Shown here: positions 7,742 through 17,956 of the stretch, piece after piece
Position numbering within the stretch: the first letter of the stretch is position 1
How the letters are laid out: every line of letters starts with the position of its first letter
NCBI GenBank assembly: GCA_012033255.1
Contig: JAAUSF010000007.1
Span: 1-64,000, forward strand
DNA length: 64,000 nucleotides
Origin: Cyanobacteria bacterium RU_5_0
GTDB lineage: Bacteria > Cyanobacteriota > Cyanobacteriia > Elainellales > Elainellaceae
Direction: 5' to 3'
Made by a program: the position numbers and the translations under genes
Notes under the pieces: model-generated
Database searches by the model: none
The model's input: the letters and a program-made list of their open reading frames with translations, nothing else
Told to the model about the DNA's origin: nothing

Positions 7742-10700
7742 TTACTGAGCCGGAGTCAACACCTTTTCTTCAACCGCATTGGGATTCGCTTCTGGGCTAT
7801 CTGCCTCCGATGGCGGGACGACTTGCCAGAACTTGGGCAGATAATCAGACCAGCGATCGAGAATCTGCTTGGCTTTCGGGCTGTGAGTACGATCGAAGTG
7901 TGCCTCAATCAACTCTTTCAATTGCTGTTCACCTGTTGGGGCAACAACACGCTGGACGTTGACGATTTCAGGGTTGACTTTGGTGGGGAAGCTGCCGTCT
8001 TCGTCGAGGAAGTAGGCTAAACCGCCGGTCATGCCTGCACCGACGTTGCGACCCGATCGACCCAGAATGACGACAATCCCACCGGTCATATACTCGCAGC
8101 AGTGATCGCCCGTCCCCTCAATGACGGCTTCGGCTTTGGAGTTGCGAACGGCGAACCGCTCTCCAGCTTGACCATTGGCAAAGAGGATACCGCCTGTGGC
8201 TCCATAGAGGCAGGTGTTGCCGACGATCACATTTTCTGAGGGGTCGTAGTTTGCACTAGAGAGGGGCTTGATAATAATCTCACCGCCATGCATTCCTTTG
8301 CCGACATAATCATTGGCTTCCCCTTCCAGATTCAGGATCATGCCGGGAAGGTTAAATGCGCCGAAGCTTTGCCCAACTGCACCGTAAAAGTTGAGGGTGA
8401 CTTGTCCACTGAAGCCCGTGTCGCCATATTGTTTGGCGATCGCTCCCGATACTCTTGCCCCAACTGAGCGATCGGTGTTAACCACACTATAAGTTTTGCG
8501 AACCATACCCTGATCTCGAATAGTCGCTTGAATCTCTGCGTCCGCTAAGATTTCATCATCCAAGACATAGCCGTTGCTGTGAACGTCTTCATGTTCCAAC
8601 CAGCTCCGATCTTCGCGGGTGTCAGGCAAGTTAATCAAGCAATCCAGGTTCAGCGATCGGGTTTTGGGAATTTGGATGCCTTCTTGGACTTTCAGCAAGT
8701 CAGAGCGACCGATGATATCTTTGAGCGATCGATAGCCGAGACGTGCTAAGAGCGATCGAACTTCCTCCGCCACAAAGTAGAAAAAGTTGACGACGTGTTC
8801 TGGCGTTCCAGTGAAGCGTCGGCGCAGGCGTTCTTGCTGAGTTGTGACACCCACCGGACAGTTATTCGTGTGACAGATCCGCGCCATGATGCAACCTTCC
8901 GCAATCATCGAAACAGAACCAAACCCATACTCTTCGGCTCCCATCAGGGCTGCCATGATCACATCCCATCCGGTCTTCATGCCGCCATCAGCACGCAGGA
9001 GAACTCGATCGCGCAATTTGTTCTGCATCAACACCCGATGCACTTCCGTTACGCCCAATTCCCAAGGAACCCCCGCATGTTTGATCGAACTGAGCGGCGA
9101 TGCCCCTGTTCCGCCATCGTGACCGGAGATTTGGATGATGTCTGCATTCGCTTTCGCGACACCAGCAGCGATCGTGCCAATTCCCACTTCTGCGACCAGC
9201 TTCACAGATACTTTTGCCGTTGGGTTGATCTGGTGTAAATCAAAAATCAACTGAGACAGGTCTTCGATCGAGTAGATGTCATGGTGCGGTGGCGGTGAGA
9301 TCAGCGTGACACCAGGCTTTGAGCGACGCAGCATCGCGATGTAAGGGCTGACTTTTTTGCCAGGAAGTTGTCCGCCTTCACCGGGCTTCGCCCCTTGAGC
9401 AATCTTGATCTCAAGCTGCCTGCCGCTCATCAAGTACTCTGGCGTGACGCCAAACCGACCCGATGCGACCTGTTTAATTGCCGAACTTGCTGTATCTCCG
9501 TTGTGGAGTCCTTTTAGGTGCGGGAAGAGAGCCGATCGCCCGCCTTCATCTACGTCATTGAGGATCTTGAAGCGCATCGGATCTTCGCCACCTTCACCGG
9601 AGTTCGATTTGCCGCCGATCCGGTTCATGGCGATCGCCAACGTTTCATGGGCCTCTCGTGATAACGATCCGAGAGACATCGCCCCCGTGCAGAAGCGTTT
9701 GACAATCTCTTCAATAGATTCAACTTCCTCAATCGGGATAGAAGGACGATCGCTCTTGAAGTCGAGCAGGTCACGCAATGCTGTGAGCTTCCGCTCCTGC
9801 ATATACTTTTTGTAGAGTTCGTAGTGGTCGTAGCTCTTATCGGCAACCGCTTTATGAAGATATTTCGCCATTTCGGGGCTGTTCATGTGATATTCGCCCC
9901 CTGGCTTGTAATTGAAGAAGCCAACGTTTTCCAGCTTCTTGCCTGCCAGTTCAGGGAAAGCGCGGCTATGGAATGCCATCACTTCATGTGCCAAATCGTT
10001 CACACTGATGCCGCCCACGCGAGATGCCGTTCCTGTAAAACCCAAATTCAGCAAATCGGCTCCAATGCCGATCGCCTCAAAAATTTGTGCCGCCTGATAG
10101 CTAGACAGCAGCGAAATGCCCATTTTGGACAAAATCTTCAATAAGCCGGATTCGATCGCCTTCCGCAAGTTATGCTGCGCTCCAGACAGGCTGATCGGGT
10201 TGATTTTGCTAGATTCCATCAATTTTTGAGTCTTGGAGTCAGACCACCACTGGCGGACGGTTTCCCATGCCAGGTAAGGACAAACGGCACTGGCTCCATA
10301 CCCGATCAGACAAGCAAAATGATGCGTATTCCAGCATTGTGCCGTATCAATGACGATCGACGCTTTCATCCGTAAGCCTTGACGAATCAAGTGATGATGG
10401 ACGGCTCCAACCGCCAGCATCGGCGGAATGTAACTGTAATCCTGGCTGAGCGGCGTGGGTTCTCCGGTTCGGCTGAGGCGATCACTCAGAATTAGAATTT
10501 TCTTACCTTCTCGCACGGCGGCTGTTGCCTGTTGACACAGCGTATTTACTGCATACTGCAAGCCGTCAGGTCCATCTGCGATTTTGAATAGCGTAGACAA
10601 GCTAGCCGTCTCGAAGCCGGATTGCCGAATGTGATCTAGCTCGACATCATTCAGCACAGGAGATTCTAGCTTTAATAGATGAGCATAGTCTGGCTTCACA

Positions 10701-12490
10701 TCCAGCAGGTTGCCCCGTTCGCCGAGTTGGGTGGAAAGAGACATGACCAGGCTTTCCCTCAGGGGATCGATCGGCGGATTCGTGACTTGGGCGAAACGCT
10801 GCTTGAAATAGTCATACAGCAACCGTGGCTTGTCCGACAGGACGGCGAGTGGAACATCATCGCCCATGCAGAAGGTGGGTTCCTTCCCTTGAGATGCCAT
10901 CTCCTCAATGATCATTTCCACGTCTTCCAAGGTGTAGCCGAACGCCGTCTGATACTTGAGCAATGACACGGTATCCATCTGGGGCGTATCCAGGAAGGGT
11001 TGAGGCTGAAGCATTTTGCGGTGTTCCTGGAGCCACTGACGATAGGGATGCAGGCTGGCGATGCGCTGCTTAATTTGCCAGTTCTTCTGGATCTCGTGCT
11101 TCTCCAAGTCAACGGCGATCGCCTGCCCCGGACCCAACCGCCCCTTTTCAATAATGTCTTCCTCCGGAATCTCAACGACTCCTGCCTCCGAACCGACCAC
11201 CACCAAACCATCGCGGGTGAGACAGTATCGAGCCGGACGTAGACCATTGCGATCGAGCGTTGCCCCGACTTTCTTGCCATCGCTGAATGCCAGCAGAGCC
11301 GGTCCATCCCACGGCTCCTGTATCCCGCTGTAGTATTCATAGAAGTCTACGATTTCGGGATAGTTCGCCAAATCAGGTTGATTCTGATAGGCTTCCGGTA
11401 CCATAATCATCATGGTTTCCAATGGACGACGACCCGAACGCACCAGCAATTCCATCAGACTGTCGAGATTGGCAGAATCACTTTTTTCGGGATCGACAAT
11501 GGGCTTCAAATCAGAGAGCCGATCGCCCCAACAAGAATGCTCTAGATCGGCTTCCCGTGCCATCATCCAGTTGATGTTGCCCAACAGCGTGTTGATTTCG
11601 CCGTTATGTCCCAAAATCCGCATCGGTTGGGCGAGGGGCCATTTGGGCATGGTATTGGTGCTGAAACGACGGTGATACACCGCAAAAGCACTTTGGTAGC
11701 TCGGATTGGCTAAGTCTTCGTAGAACAGCCCCAAAACTTCCGATCGCACCATGCCTTTGTAGACGATCGTGCGGCTAGAGAACGAGCAAATATAGAATTC
11801 CTGAAGCTCCGGATTCTGTTGTGCTGAAGCGATCATCGCTTTCTCAATTCGCTTCCGAGCCAGATAAAGTCGCTGCTCTAAGGCATCGCCTTCTAGATCA
11901 GCCGATCGCACCACAATTTGTTCAATCTGAGGCTGGTTTTCCCGTGCCTGCGTTCCCAACACCTCTGGCTTTACAGGAACAACTCGCCAACCCAAGCCAG
12001 TGAGTTCTTCTTCTGCCAGGACTTGCGCCACAATGTCACGGGCGATCGTTGCTGCCGACTCAGCTTGAGGCAGAAACACCATCCCGACTCCCAGTTGGGC
12101 TGTGCCCATTTGCATTGTGGATATCGCCCCAACACCTTGAGCCGTTAGCCACTCGCCCAACAACTCCCACGGTACAGCCGTCATCAGTCCGGCTCCGTCG
12201 CCAGAATCTTGATCCGCACTGCATCCTCCACGATGCTCCATACAGGTTGCCGCGACCAACGCTTTAGCAATGATGGCATGGCTTGCCCGTCCATACTGAT
12301 CGGCAATGAAGCCAACCCCACAGGCATCCCGCTCTTCCACGAGCCACGGTTGACCTGCATATCCAACGATCGATCCCTGATTGTGTCGCATATTTTGATT
12401 CACGCCTTTACTACCCCCATGCGGTAATTCAATTCGCTTTTTGAATGGCTGAAGCCAAACCGTCCTAAAAAAGTTGAGCAACGGATTCAT
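7742..12490 (-). CDS. gltS: Ferredoxin-dependent glutamate synthase (Fd-GOGAT)
   Basis: 1582 residues. The enzyme makes two glutamates from glutamine and 2-oxoglutarate, closing the GS-GOGAT cycle of ammonium assimilation. The N-terminal class II amidotransferase starts at Cys57 (ERDA-CGVGF) after a propeptide; M34 is an alternative start. The central and FMN-binding synthase domains follow, with [13 protein letters not shown] and ADGGMKTG, and the 3Fe-4S cysteines in [15 protein letters not shown] (spacing C-x5-C-x4-C). The C-terminal GXGXG-type beta-helix domain is complete. A loop after [17 protein letters not shown] is the insertion that separates ferredoxin-dependent enzymes from the NAD(P)H large subunit, and no gltD is adjacent. 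Synechocystis names this gene gltS; others use glsF. Confidence 0.96.
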   Translation of the reverse strand: MNPLLNFFRTVWLQPFKKRIELPHGGSKGVNQNMRHNQGSIVGYAGQPWLVEERDACGVGFIADQYGRASHAIIAKALVAATCMEHRGGCSADQDSGDGAGLMTAVPWELLGEWLTAQGVGAISTMQMGTAQLGVGMVFLPQAESAATIARDIVAQVLAEEELTGLGWRVVPVKPEVLGTQARENQPQIEQIVVRSADLEGDALEQRLYLARKRIEKAMIASAQQNPELQEFYICSFSSRTIVYKGMVRSEVLGLFYEDLANPSYQSAFAVYHRRFSTNTMPKWPLAQPMRILGHNGEINTLLGNINWMMAREADLEHSCWGDRLSDLKPIVDPEKSDSANLDSLMELLVRSGRRPLETMMIMVPEAYQNQPDLANYPEIVDFYEYYSGIQEPWDGPALLAFSDGKKVGATLDRNGLRPARYCLTRDGLVVVGSEAGVVEIPEEDIIEKGRLGPGQAIAVDLEKHEIQKNWQIKQRIASLHPYRQWLQEHRKMLQPQPFLDTPQMDTVSLLKYQTAFGYTLEDVEMIIEEMASQGKEPTFCMGDDVPLAVLSDKPRLLYDYFKQRFAQVTNPPIDPLRESLVMSLSTQLGERGNLLDVKPDYAHLLKLESPVLNDVELDHIRQSGFETASLSTLFKIADGPDGLQYAVNTLCQQATAAVREGKKILILSDRLSRTGEPTPLSQDYSYIPPMLAVGAVHHHLIRQGLRMKASIVIDTAQCWNTHHFACLIGYGASAVCPYLAWETVRQWWSDSKTQKLMESSKINPISLSGAQHNLRKAIESGLLKILSKMGISLLSSYQAAQIFEAIGIGADLLNLGFTGTASRVGGISVNDLAHEVMAFHSRAFPELAGKKLENVGFFNYKPGGEYHMNSPEMAKYLHKAVADKSYDHYELYKKYMQERKLTALRDLLDFKSDRPSIPIEEVESIEEIVKRFCTGAMSLGSLSREAHETLAIAMNRIGGKSNSGEGGEDPMRFKILNDVDEGGRSALFPHLKGLHNGDTASSAIKQVASGRFGVTPEYLMSGRQLEIKIAQGAKPGEGGQLPGKKVSPYIAMLRRSKPGVTLISPPPHHDIYSIEDLSQLIFDLHQINPTAKVSVKLVAEVGIGTIAAGVAKANADIIQISGHDGGTGASPLSSIKHAGVPWELGVTEVHRVLMQNKLRDRVLLRADGGMKTGWDVIMAALMGAEEYGFGSVSMIAEGCIMARICHTNNCPVGVTTQQERLRRRFTGTPEHVVNFFYFVAEEVRSLLARLGYRSLKDIIGRSDLLKVQEGIQIPKTRSLNLDCLINLPDTREDRSWLEHEDVHSNGYVLDDEILADAEIQATIRDQGMVRKTYSVVNTDRSVGARVSGAIAKQYGDTGFSGQVTLNFYGAVGQSFGAFNLPGMILNLEGEANDYVGKGMHGGEIIIKPLSSANYDPSENVIVGNTCLYGATGGILFANGQAGERFAVRNSKAEAVIEGTGDHCCEYMTGGIVVILGRSGRNVGAGMTGGLAYFLDEDGSFPTKVNPEIVNVQRVVAPTGEQQLKELIEAHFDRTHSPKAKQILDRWSDYLPKFWQVVPPSEADSPEANPNAVEEKVLTPAQ

Positions 12491-13015
12491 TGTTCTCCGT
12501 TTCCGAAGAACCCTGTGCTTACACCGAATGCCTGCACATTAACTGGACATCGGTTGAAATTCGCGAAAGCAAATTCCCGGAAATGGCTCTGCTACTACTA
12601 CCAGAGAAAGCTCCCTTTGAAAGGGACAGAATAAAAATCTTATAGAAAGTGCCTCACCTTGGCAATGCCTTGCTAACTCAGGTTCTCTAATTAATTTAAG
12701 GTGTCTACTTTTGGGTTAGCCCAAGAAACTGCACTAGAACAGTGCCCCTTGTCCGTGATATTTGATTAAAACTTTGTTAATTCAAGCTCATTCGATCGCT
12801 ATCCATTGCTCCATTGCATCACGTTGAATGATTCAACAATTTCCCTCACATTATGAAACTAAACCCCAAGACGATAAGGTAATTAGAGTGACCGTTTCGG
12901 AATAGCCACTAGCCAAACCGTTGCTTAAAATACAAAGATATGTAACCTACAAAGTAGAACAGATTACCTAATTGACAGATTAGCAACAAATTGTAAAGGG
13001 TGGGCAACAATTTCA
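12491..13015. other. Divergent promoter region between gltS and the AMIN/glycosidase gene
   Basis: 525 bases with no open gene. It contains A+T-rich stretches suitable for two divergent promoters. I looked for GTA-N8-TAC and found no convincing NtcA box. The segment GTAACCTACAAAGTAG near 12951 is only superficially similar. Confidence 0.5.
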
Positions 13016-14992
13016 TTGAGGTTGGTGAATTCTGGAAACGGAGTAGTTGCACATCGCTTTGCTAAGTTTCATAACACCGTGGTCAGAACTCGAATTCGTC
13101 GCCGTCGATCGCATTACCGCCGACTGCAAAGACAGTACCTACCCGGAGTAGCCTCAACGCAAGGGTGCTTACGAGTCCTGTTGAGGTTTCCCCTATTGGT
13201 AGTTGCGCTGTTTCCCGCCATCAAAACGATCGAAATCGCAGAAGCTTCTCAGTTTCTCGCCCTAAAATCAGCTTCCTTGAATTCATCTCTCGCATCTGGT
13301 TTGGGTCAATTTTTATTAACTCAGATTTCGGCTCCAGTGCCTATCACCCAACGAGGTGAACAAATCACGCTCAACGGTCGCGCTTTTTCCATACCTTGGA
13401 GCCAACGACAGGAACGTTTTGGGATTACAGATGCAGGTTTCATTCAAACGATCGGTGTCGATCTTCTGAATACAGATGAGGTTAGCCAACAGCCAATTGC
13501 ATGGTTCTCCGATCAGCAAGTCAGCCCGATCATCCTCTCCACCTGGCTCTCAGAACAGTATCGTTATCTCGATATCACTGAATTGGCGCAACGATTTGGC
13601 TGGCAAGTGCAGGTGAATGGATCATCGCTCCAGATTTCGACGCCAGCCGCCAAAGTGACAGGAGTGCGGCAAGGGCGGCAGAGTTGGGGCGATCGGATTG
13701 TTGTCGATCTCGATCAAGCGACTCCCTGGCAGTTGAACGAGCAACCCGGGGAAACCATTATCACGATCGAGGCTCAAATCGATCCCGCCTTGATTCAAAG
13801 CTTCAAAGGAAACGCCGGAAATCGCATCACTTCTTTAACCGTAGAAACAAGCGACAACCGAACCGTGATTCGCGTCGGCATTCCCGCAGGCATTCGTCCT
13901 CGTGTCTGGGCAATCCCTGAACCTAATCGCCTGCTGATCGATGTCCGTCCTGATTCGCTAGCAGAACGAGAGATTCAATGGGCACCTGGAATTCGCTGGC
14001 GGCAACAGTTCGTCAGTTTAGGAGCAGACAAATTCCCTGTTGTATCACTGGAAATCAACCCTCGCCAACCTGGAGTGACCGTAAAGCCGATCGTCAGCAA
14101 CGCTTCTACCCTGATTGGCACAGCACCACTCAGCAGCACGGCTCAACAGATTCAAGTTGTCGCCGCTATCAATGGAGGCTTTTTCAATCGCAACACCCAA
14201 ATGCCTCTAGGGGCTATTCGCAGAGAAAACCGTTGGGTATCAGGTCCCATTCTGGATCGAGGAGCGATCGCCTGGAATGATTCTGGCGAAGTCAGCGTTG
14301 GGCGGCTCAGCCTTCAGGAAACGATCGTTACTAGCAACGGACAGCAATTTCCGGTCTTGTTTCTTAACAGTGGGTTTATTGCCTCTGGGATTTGTCGGCA
14401 TACGAGCGAATGGGGATCGTCCTACACGAACATTCTGGATCACGAAATTCTTGTCACCGTCCAAGACAATAAAGTTATAAATCAACAGCGAACCAATGCC
14501 GCAGGACAAACCACTGTTCCGATTCCGTCTGACGGCTATTTATTGGTGATTCGAGATGATACGGCGACGGCGAACGCATTAACCCCCGGCACACCTATTC
14601 AACTCGAAACCGCCACCCAACCTGCTGAATTTGCCAACTTTGCTCAAATTCTGGGAGCTGGACCATTATTGATTCAAAACGGACAAATTGTTCTAAATGC
14701 CCAAGCTGAACAATTCAACGAAGGGTTTCGGCAACAAGCGGCTCCTCGCAGCGTTATTCTGACTACGGCTGAGGGCAACCTAATGCTAGTGACCGTCCAC
14801 AACCGCGTCAATGGTCTAGGTCCAACCTTAACTGAAGTCGCGCAACTGATGCAAAAACTGGGAGCCATTCATGCTCTCAATCTGGATGGCGGTAGCTCCA
14901 CTACCCTCTACCTCGGAGGGCAATTAATCGATCGATCGTCCAGTAGTGCTGCTCGTGTCCACAACGGAATTGGCGTGTTTATCCAACCCTGA
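13016..14992 (+). CDS. AMIN-like domain plus phosphodiester glycosidase (NAGPA/DUF2233) protein
   Basis: 658 residues if TTG 13016 is the start (a GTG lies at 13025); no ATG is available near the N-terminus. A basic stretch (RRRRSHYRRLQRQ) precedes a membrane segment at about residues 58-75 (RVLLRFPLLVVALFPAI), so the protein is probably anchored or exported. Residues ~213-312 resemble an AMIN domain, a peptidoglycan-associated module. The catalytic-type domain follows, with VVAAINGGFFN at about 380 and ALNLDGGSSTTLYLGG at about 620, the two signatures of the NAGPA family that cleaves sugar phosphodiesters. A periplasmic envelope-modifying role is inferred. Confidence 0.85.
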   Translation: MRLVNSGNGVVAHRFAKFHNTVVRTRIRRRRSHYRRLQRQYLPGVASTQGCLRVLLRFPLLVVALFPAIKTIEIAEASQFLALKSASLNSSLASGLGQFLLTQISAPVPITQRGEQITLNGRAFSIPWSQRQERFGITDAGFIQTIGVDLLNTDEVSQQPIAWFSDQQVSPIILSTWLSEQYRYLDITELAQRFGWQVQVNGSSLQISTPAAKVTGVRQGRQSWGDRIVVDLDQATPWQLNEQPGETIITIEAQIDPALIQSFKGNAGNRITSLTVETSDNRTVIRVGIPAGIRPRVWAIPEPNRLLIDVRPDSLAEREIQWAPGIRWRQQFVSLGADKFPVVSLEINPRQPGVTVKPIVSNASTLIGTAPLSSTAQQIQVVAAINGGFFNRNTQMPLGAIRRENRWVSGPILDRGAIAWNDSGEVSVGRLSLQETIVTSNGQQFPVLFLNSGFIASGICRHTSEWGSSYTNILDHEILVTVQDNKVINQQRTNAAGQTTVPIPSDGYLLVIRDDTATANALTPGTPIQLETATQPAEFANFAQILGAGPLLIQNGQIVLNAQAEQFNEGFRQQAAPRSVILTTAEGNLMLVTVHNRVNGLGPTLTEVAQLMQKLGAIHALNLDGGSSTTLYLGGQLIDRSSSSAARVHNGIGVFIQP

Positions 14993-15002
14993 TAGTTGGA
15001 GT

Positions 15003-15121
15003 GATATAGTGACAGCTACTTGGGTTAGGACGGGGTGTAGAGGTGGAACCCCTGGCTGAGGGCTTCGCCCCCACACCCCCTTTAATCCCGATGTCCTAAC
15101 CTTGATAGCGACAGCTATACC
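15003..15121. repeat. MITE-like element with GGTTAGGAC inverted ends
   Basis: About 119 bases bounded by inverted ends. The left end reads ATAGTGACAGCTAC then TTGGGTTAGGAC; the right end on the other strand reads GGTATAGCTGTCGC then TATCAAGGTTAGGAC. The interior holds GGGGTG...CACCCC-type complementary blocks. Related ends occur at 53792-53890 and 61308-61375, and a half-site near 51230. Confidence 0.55.
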
Positions 15122-15489
15122 AATTTCACATTCCTTAAGTACTTCTGCTTAGTCTGCAACGCTAACAGTTAAGCTAGTTTGAACGACAGCTTCGTCTTGT
15201 GAAGAGTGGGTGTAGATGGGCTAGATTTAACCATCTCCGGATTACGAGAACTGGGAGAGTTTTGTTATGTTGGCTTCGGTCTACTCATTCGCCTCAGTAC
15301 CCCCCAAATTCGTTCTTAATCGAGGGTTGGTTCAGTGTAGTTCTTAAATATCGTCACAGGGGTGATATTTTGCCCCCAACAGAAACCCTGATCAAGGTTT
15401 TAAAGTCAGTACTCGATTGGACTAATCACTCAATACGCCTGTTTAGTCACAATTCAATCTTGCCAACGTCTTAATAAGGAGAAAATGCC
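15122..15489. other. Intergenic region upstream of the cupin gene
   Basis: Nearly 370 bases with no supported gene; an open frame at 15199-15474 has no ribosome site or recognisable content. The last bases contain AAGGAG at 15476-15481, the ribosome site for the downstream GTG start. Confidence 0.5.
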
Positions 15490-15900
15490 GTGGCTCAAGC
15501 TAAAGAAATGACCCAATCTGCCGCTCTTGCCCCTGTTGCCCCAAAATCAGTTGCTGCAACGGAACTGCGTCCTTGGGGTTCGTTTACAATCCTGGAGGAA
15601 GGGCAAGGATATAAGATTAAGCGCATTGAGGTAAAGCCCGGACATCGCCTCAGCTTGCAAATGCACCATCATCGCAGCGAACACTGGATCGTAGTATCCG
15701 GTACAGCTAAAGTGGTTTGTGGCGAACAAGAAAAGCTGCTGTTCTGCAACCAATCCACTTACGTCCCGGCTTGCACAAAGCACCGTTTAGAAAACCCTGG
15801 TGTTATTCCTCTCGTTTTAATCGAAGTGCAGAATGGAGAGTATTTGGGCGAGGATGACATCATTCGTTATCAAGATGACTATGCCCGCACAGGCGCGTAG
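15490..15900 (+). CDS. Cupin protein of the type II mannose-6-phosphate isomerase family
   Basis: 136 residues from GTG 15490, with AAGGAG eight bases upstream. The fold is a single cupin barrel: RPWGSFTILEEG at the start, then KRIEVKPGHRLSLQMHHHRSEHWIVVSG, which carries the metal-binding His/Glu set (H-x-H...E), then VPACTKHRLENPG with the final His and EVQNGEYLGEDDIIR. This is the same module that forms the C-terminal isomerase half of bifunctional ManC-type enzymes, here standing alone as is common in cyanobacteria. It probably interconverts mannose-6-P and fructose-6-P and so would feed GDP-mannose, the substrate of Gmd encoded at 33011. Confidence 0.88.
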   Translation: MAQAKEMTQSAALAPVAPKSVAATELRPWGSFTILEEGQGYKIKRIEVKPGHRLSLQMHHHRSEHWIVVSGTAKVVCGEQEKLLFCNQSTYVPACTKHRLENPGVIPLVLIEVQNGEYLGEDDIIRYQDDYARTGA

Positions 15901-16198
15901 ATTGAAATAACAGTTCCAGATGTTAGAAAGGGGTGCTGCTAGACAGTGCCCCTCAACAATTCTAAATTCAAATTTTGACTACCGAAGCAGATTAGTCTGT
16001 CGATGCGATCGGGCAATCCGGGCGAGGTTCTGTCGGAGTGGTCAAGCCGCCGCAACAAGATCAGGGGTCGTTCCGCGAGAGCATGGTATGAGCAATCTGG
16101 GCAACGATCGAGTTTCCCATATGTGGCTCATTGACTCTGGGTGTGTCCTGTGCTAGCGATCAATACGGCATCAGTTGAATGGGATTATCAAAAAATCC
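15901..16198. other. Intergenic region with a stem-loop
   Basis: Contains a stem-loop at 15929-15953 (AGGGG...CCCCT with CTG/CAG inside) just after the cupin stop; it lacks a T-run, so terminator function is uncertain. No gene is supported. Confidence 0.4.
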
Positions 16199-16810
16199 TT
16201 AGAAACGTTGAGTTTCTGGAGGCGCATTGCCCAGTCCGGGTGCTGTCAAGAAGAGATTGCCAGCCGCATCATTTTGATAAACGCAATTAATCTTCGGTTT
16301 ATCCGTCTGATTTTCGATGCTTCCGGTATAGCCGAACGTATTCATTCGGTTCCGGCATTCATTAACATCTTGAGAATTAATCAGATTGCGACTCTGCAAG
16401 ATTGACCAGTTGCTACTGCGAATCACACAGCCCGGTTGCATCGTCGGCTGCGACAGGTAAGCATTAAAGGGGTTAAGGGTTAGGAAAGCACGAAGATCGA
16501 CAACGATCGCACTGGCTCCATACTGGACGCAGAGTTCTGGATCAGGAGCGCTCCGTTCGATATCGTAGCGAGTGGCGACACTCCCCAAATCCGATGAGTT
16601 GGTTGAAGTCCCCAAAAACATTCCAACCCCGATTCCTACGACTAGCGCCGCCGCCAAAACTGCCAGCGTCGTCACGTTCAGAATATTGGTAACGGGCGAT
16701 CGATCGGAGCGATCGGCAGGTCGCTCAAACCGATCCGATCGATCGGAGTAATCATAATTTTCCGGCGATCGAGAAGAAGATCTAGGAGGTGCTTTGGGTT
16801 TACGTCTCAT
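16199..16810 (-). CDS. DUF3172 protein (membrane-anchored, cyanobacterial)
   Basis: 203 residues. A disordered N-terminus rich in Arg, Ser and Asp (repeated SDRSDR) is followed by one membrane segment at about residues 50-68 (TTLAVLAAALVVGIGVGMFLG) and a C-terminal domain of about 130 residues with four cysteines (ELCVQYG, QPGCVIR, VNECRNR, INCVYQ). Length and layout match the DUF3172 family found in cyanobacteria and plastids, whose function is unknown. The cysteine domain probably lies outside the cytoplasm. The gene is convergent with the upstream cupin gene and divergent from the ABC-2 permease. Confidence 0.85.
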   Translation of the reverse strand: MRRKPKAPPRSSSRSPENYDYSDRSDRFERPADRSDRSPVTNILNVTTLAVLAAALVVGIGVGMFLGTSTNSSDLGSVATRYDIERSAPDPELCVQYGASAIVVDLRAFLTLNPFNAYLSQPTMQPGCVIRSSNWSILQSRNLINSQDVNECRNRMNTFGYTGSIENQTDKPKINCVYQNDAAGNLFLTAPGLGNAPPETQRF

Positions 16811-17040
16811 GGAGGTCTACACCTTGCGGTTACTCAAAACGGGTACTCAAAATCAGCTTGACCGATTCTAGCGAATCAGCCGCTATACCTCTAGTGTATG
16901 CCACGGATCAGGCAATGAGCCGGAAGAGTTGTTGATCGCGGCTCTTCCCAAACATCCAAGAAGTGCCAAAATAATGAGAAGGCAACGTTTCTTAACGTCT
17001 TACCTAACTTGTCACTTATCGTTTTAATGGTGTAACTCCT

Positions 17041-17859
17041 GTGGCTTCTCAGTCATCCCTTCAATTGAGTCAGGTATTCAACGCTTCCCCAGTTCGTAGG
17101 ATTCTCACCGACAGTTTGACTGTTTTTTGGGGAGATTGGCTAGATTTGAGAGTGCGTCTTCCCCAGGTTATTGCTTCAGGGTTAGTGTCCCCGCTCATCT
17201 ACATCCTCGGCTTTGGATTGGGGCTAGGAAGTGCTATGAAAGTTGAGCCTCCGGTTGGCGATAGCTATCTCCAGTTCATTCTGCCAGGAATGATTGCGCT
17301 ATCGTCAATGACAATCAGTTTCGGTGGTACAACCTTCTCCATCTGCGGCGAACGCCTCTACTCCAAGACCTTTGAAGAAGTCTTGCTGCTACCCGTCCAT
17401 CCTCTCTCGCTTTTTTTAGGCAAGATGTTAGCAGGAGTGGTGCGAGGATTGATGACCTCCGGCGCAGTGCTAGTTGTCGCCATTCTGTTTACGCAAAACC
17501 TCAACTTTGTCAACCCGCTATTCTTGCTTCTGCTCGTGCTAAATTGTGCCGTTTTTTCCGGTTTAGGTGTAATAGCTGGATTAAACGTCAGGTCGCTCGA
17601 AGGCGTCGGACTTCTGAACAACTTTTTGATCGTCCCGATGTCTTTTTTAGGGGCGACCTTCTTCGATCCCAACGCATTACCGTTCATGCTGAAAGCGATC
17701 GTCTACCTCCTGCCCCTCACCTACACCAGCATCGGACTCCGATCAGCCGTGTATCTCCCACTGTCCCACTTTCCCTGGTACAGTATTCCAGTTCTGCTGA
17801 TAATCGCGATCGTTCTATCTGCGATCGGTGCATACCAATTTGCCCACCAACAAGACTAG
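17041..17859 (+). CDS. ABC-2 type transporter permease
   Basis: 272 residues from GTG 17041. Six hydrophobic segments follow an N-terminal cytoplasmic helix. The first part (WLDLRVRLPQVIASGLVSPLIYILGFGLGLG) is the family's typical entry, and the signature around residues 175-205 is recognisable (LNVRSLEGVGLLNNFLIVPMSFLGATFF, with the P-x-x-F-L-x-G-x-x-F pattern). Such permeases (DrrB/NodJ type) pair with a separate ATPase to export lipids, drugs or polysaccharides. No ATP-binding gene is adjacent, so the partner must be elsewhere. Confidence 0.88.
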   Translation: MASQSSLQLSQVFNASPVRRILTDSLTVFWGDWLDLRVRLPQVIASGLVSPLIYILGFGLGLGSAMKVEPPVGDSYLQFILPGMIALSSMTISFGGTTFSICGERLYSKTFEEVLLLPVHPLSLFLGKMLAGVVRGLMTSGAVLVVAILFTQNLNFVNPLFLLLLVLNCAVFSGLGVIAGLNVRSLEGVGLLNNFLIVPMSFLGATFFDPNALPFMLKAIVYLLPLTYTSIGLRSAVYLPLSHFPWYSIPVLLIIAIVLSAIGAYQFAHQQD

Positions 17860-17867
17860 GGAAAAGG

Positions 17868-17955
17868 ATGAAGGATGAAGAATGGATCTCCTAATCTAAT
17901 TCCTGCTCCCTATTCCCTAACCCCATTCATCCTTTACATCCTTCATCCTTCTAAC
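17868..17955. repeat. Heptamer-repeat palindrome (GGATGAA / TTCATCC)
   Basis: AAGGATGAAGGATGAAGAATGG on the left and CATTCATCC...CATCCTTCATCCTTC on the right form an imperfect inverted repeat between the permease stop and lysS. It belongs to the heptamer family also seen at 21092, 44991, 47251, 47816 and 57660. Confidence 0.6.
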
Positions 17956-17956
17956 C

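Noticed and set aside
8795-9238. Long + strand open frame inside gltS
   Set aside because: Fully inside the strongly supported Fd-GOGAT gene on the other strand; the translated sequence is Arg/His-rich, typical of an antisense shadow.
12951-12966. NtcA box upstream of gltS
   Set aside because: GTAACCTACAAAGTAG does not fit GTA-N8-TAC spacing.
15199-15474. 91-residue + strand open frame before the cupin gene
   Set aside because: No ribosome site and no recognisable protein character; it covers the likely promoter region.
16021-16100. Possible tRNA or structured RNA in the gap after the cupin gene
   Set aside because: No T-loop GTTCRAxTC consensus in the right place and no acceptor stem could be drawn.
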